This document shows, one piece after another, positions 62,719 through 64,000 of a stretch of DNA of 64,000 bases; position 1 is the first letter of the stretch; each line of letters opens with the position of its first letter. This DNA comes from Terfezia claveryi. Its lineage: Eukaryota > Ascomycota > Pezizomycetes > Pezizales > Pezizaceae. The notes under the pieces are model-generated. The model worked only from the letters and a program-made list of their open reading frames with translations. It did no database searches and was not told where the DNA came from. The stretch covers positions 1 through 64,000 of the forward strand of contig WHUX01000262.1 of the NCBI GenBank assembly GCA_015179025.1, given 5' to 3'. Made by a program: the position numbers and the translations under genes.

Positions 62719-64000
62719 ATGGCATCTGAACTTAGTAAGAAGACTAAGAGGTCGAGACGGTTAATTATGTTACCCGAAGATATTAAGAAATTAGTAGAAG
62801 AAACTCCCAGAAAGACCAGATTTGTAGTTCCTAACACAGAAGGGGAAATAAATCTGCCCATGGATATAGAATTAGGAGAACCAGGTGGAGCAGGAACCAA
62901 ACTATATTTTAGTATGGCTCTACCTCTCGCACCAGAAGAATTTTGGGAAAGACATTTTCTAACAATTGAGGAGATTTTGAAATACACTCACTCAATAGGA
63001 CATGCCCAACAGTATCATCCGATGATACTCGACTCTTAATGGAAGCCATAGTAAAACACTATTTATGGCTAACACCTTACCCATTCAAAGAAAGGACTTA
63101 GAAATGAACGCATTTTTAAGTAAAGAATTAAAGAAACCTGTTGTTCCACTCTTAAGGAAACCGAATTGGGTTATACATAACTGGGAAGAAATAATAGCAT
63201 TCATGATGAGCGGCACTCATCTAGAAGAATCAGCACATACCGCAGAGGATTTTTTCAATCCTAGCAAAGAACTTCCAGGAGCGTTCCTGAGAACACCAAA
63301 AGATCAATCGAAAGGCAAAGGTCGAGCACATAAGACACTAGAAAGGAGGACTGGGTCAGCCAAAGAACCAGACGACAAAGACCAACCACCAGAAGATATA
63401 GAATTACCAGAAGACGATGATGATCTAGATACAGGACTAGACCAACAGTAGCAGAAAACACAAGGAGGAGGACGAGACCCCGATGATAGCGGAGATGATA
63501 GCTCGGACTCTGATAAGGTATCGTCAGTTGCAAGTCAAACTCTTAAAAGAAAACCCAAACGAGGAAAATCAGTTGAACACCAGCAATGGGAATCTACAAC
63601 AGGAATGGTTACAACGGGTAACCATAAAGCAACGAATGCTTTAAAAGGAATAAAGATTGATATGCCAGAAAAATTAAGAGGAGAAGACAAAAAATGGCAA
63701 GACTCACAATATTTTGACTCTTGGGCTACAGCAATGCAACGTTGGTTTGTTCTCAAAAGAATAGATTTAGAAGGCGCTTCAGCTTGGAAATTGTTGGATT
63801 CAGAATGGAAGGAAGCGCACTTACTACTTATAATCAATTCCTAAGAGAAAAAGGAAAGAATGTGACATTCTTTGGATTCATACTAGCGCTAAGGGATTTT
63901 CTGATACCCTCTACTAGTAAGGACATTTTGTGGAAACGATGGGAGACAGCCACACCATATAAGGACGGACGTCACATGGGAATCAAACAGTTTGCCAACT
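62719..64000 (+). pseudogene. gag of the right-edge chromovirus (frameshifted, runs off window)
   Basis: From ATG 62719 the frame reads SKKTKRSRRLIMLPEDIKKL to HAQQYHP. Two one-base shifts between 63020 and 63095 lead to FLSKELKKPVVPLLRKPNWV and an acidic linker (EDIELPEDDDDLDTGL) with TAG at 63449-63451. Then come IKIDMPEKLRGEDKKWQDSQ and YFDSWATAMQRWFVLKR, a capsid-type start typical of gypsy gag. Another shift near 63810 leads to TYNQFLREKGKNVTFFGFIL. Gag builds the particle; this copy cannot make a full one. The rest lies beyond 64000. Confidence 0.7.

Noticed and set aside
62483..62725. Second minus-strand frame overlapping the antisense ORF
   Set aside because: It is hydrophobic without features, and is a shifted shadow of the longer antisense frame.

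Overview
The window is a gene-poor, repeat-dense stretch of eukaryotic nuclear DNA, most likely from a filamentous ascomycete. This is inferred from chromodomain Ty3/gypsy elements, Tad-like LINEs with an RNase H and a terminal Cys/His motif, short 50-77 bp introns with CTAAC/CTAAT branch sites, and AT-shifted repeat copies whose stops sit where CAA, CAG, CGA or TGG codons are expected (a RIP-like pattern). The abundance of minisatellites suggests a repeat-rich Pezizomycete such as a truffle, but no species can be named from sequence alone.

Layout. 1-5.9 kb: AT-rich relic of a chromovirus (RNase H, integrase, chromodomain, 3' LTR), preceded by an unrelated LTR. 6.0-12.1 kb: full-length minus-strand gypsy element with two 502-bp LTRs and a 5-bp target duplication. 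12.2-12.5 kb: a MITE. 13.7-22.4 kb: LINE fragments (ORF1, ORF2 C-terminus, 3' ends), a pogo-like transposase remnant and a kinase-like relic. 22.4-25.2 kb: repeats, minisatellites and a second MITE. 25.7-30.7 kb: plus-strand LINE split by an unexplained hairpin-rich block and by a hAT MITE, ending tail-to-tail with another LINE. 32.8-34.2 kb: the one apparently intact host-like gene, with two exons. 34.6-39.4 kb: a copia remnant whose LTR hosts a hAT element (itself containing another inverted-repeat element) and a 1.8-kb foldback. 40.5-42.6 kb: minisatellites. 42.7-47.8 kb: a 5.15-kb palindromic element whose arms carry a 29-bp minisatellite. 48.4-50.3 kb: a second kinase-like relic. 50.4-56.1 kb: a half copy of the palindromic element with the 29-bp array grown to about 3.7 kb. 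57.2-58.1 kb: a three-exon histone-H3-like gene with a Gly/Ala-rich extension, now carrying two stops. 58.7-61.2 kb: a second member of the 6-12 kb gypsy family, cut off by the 5' LTR and gag of a second copy of the left-edge chromovirus, which runs off the right end.

How it fits together. Most of the DNA is layers of insertions, and several are dated relative to each other by exact target duplications: GTAAG for gypsy A, ATCACTCC and CCGCCTAG for the two hAT elements, TA for the foldback and MITEs. No operon-like or pathway logic links the genes. The most notable items are the H3-like gene, the palindromic minisatellite element and its expanded half copy, a conserved GGGAAAA slippery site in the gag-pol overlap of two gypsy copies, and a divergent antisense ORF starting one base from a gag start codon.
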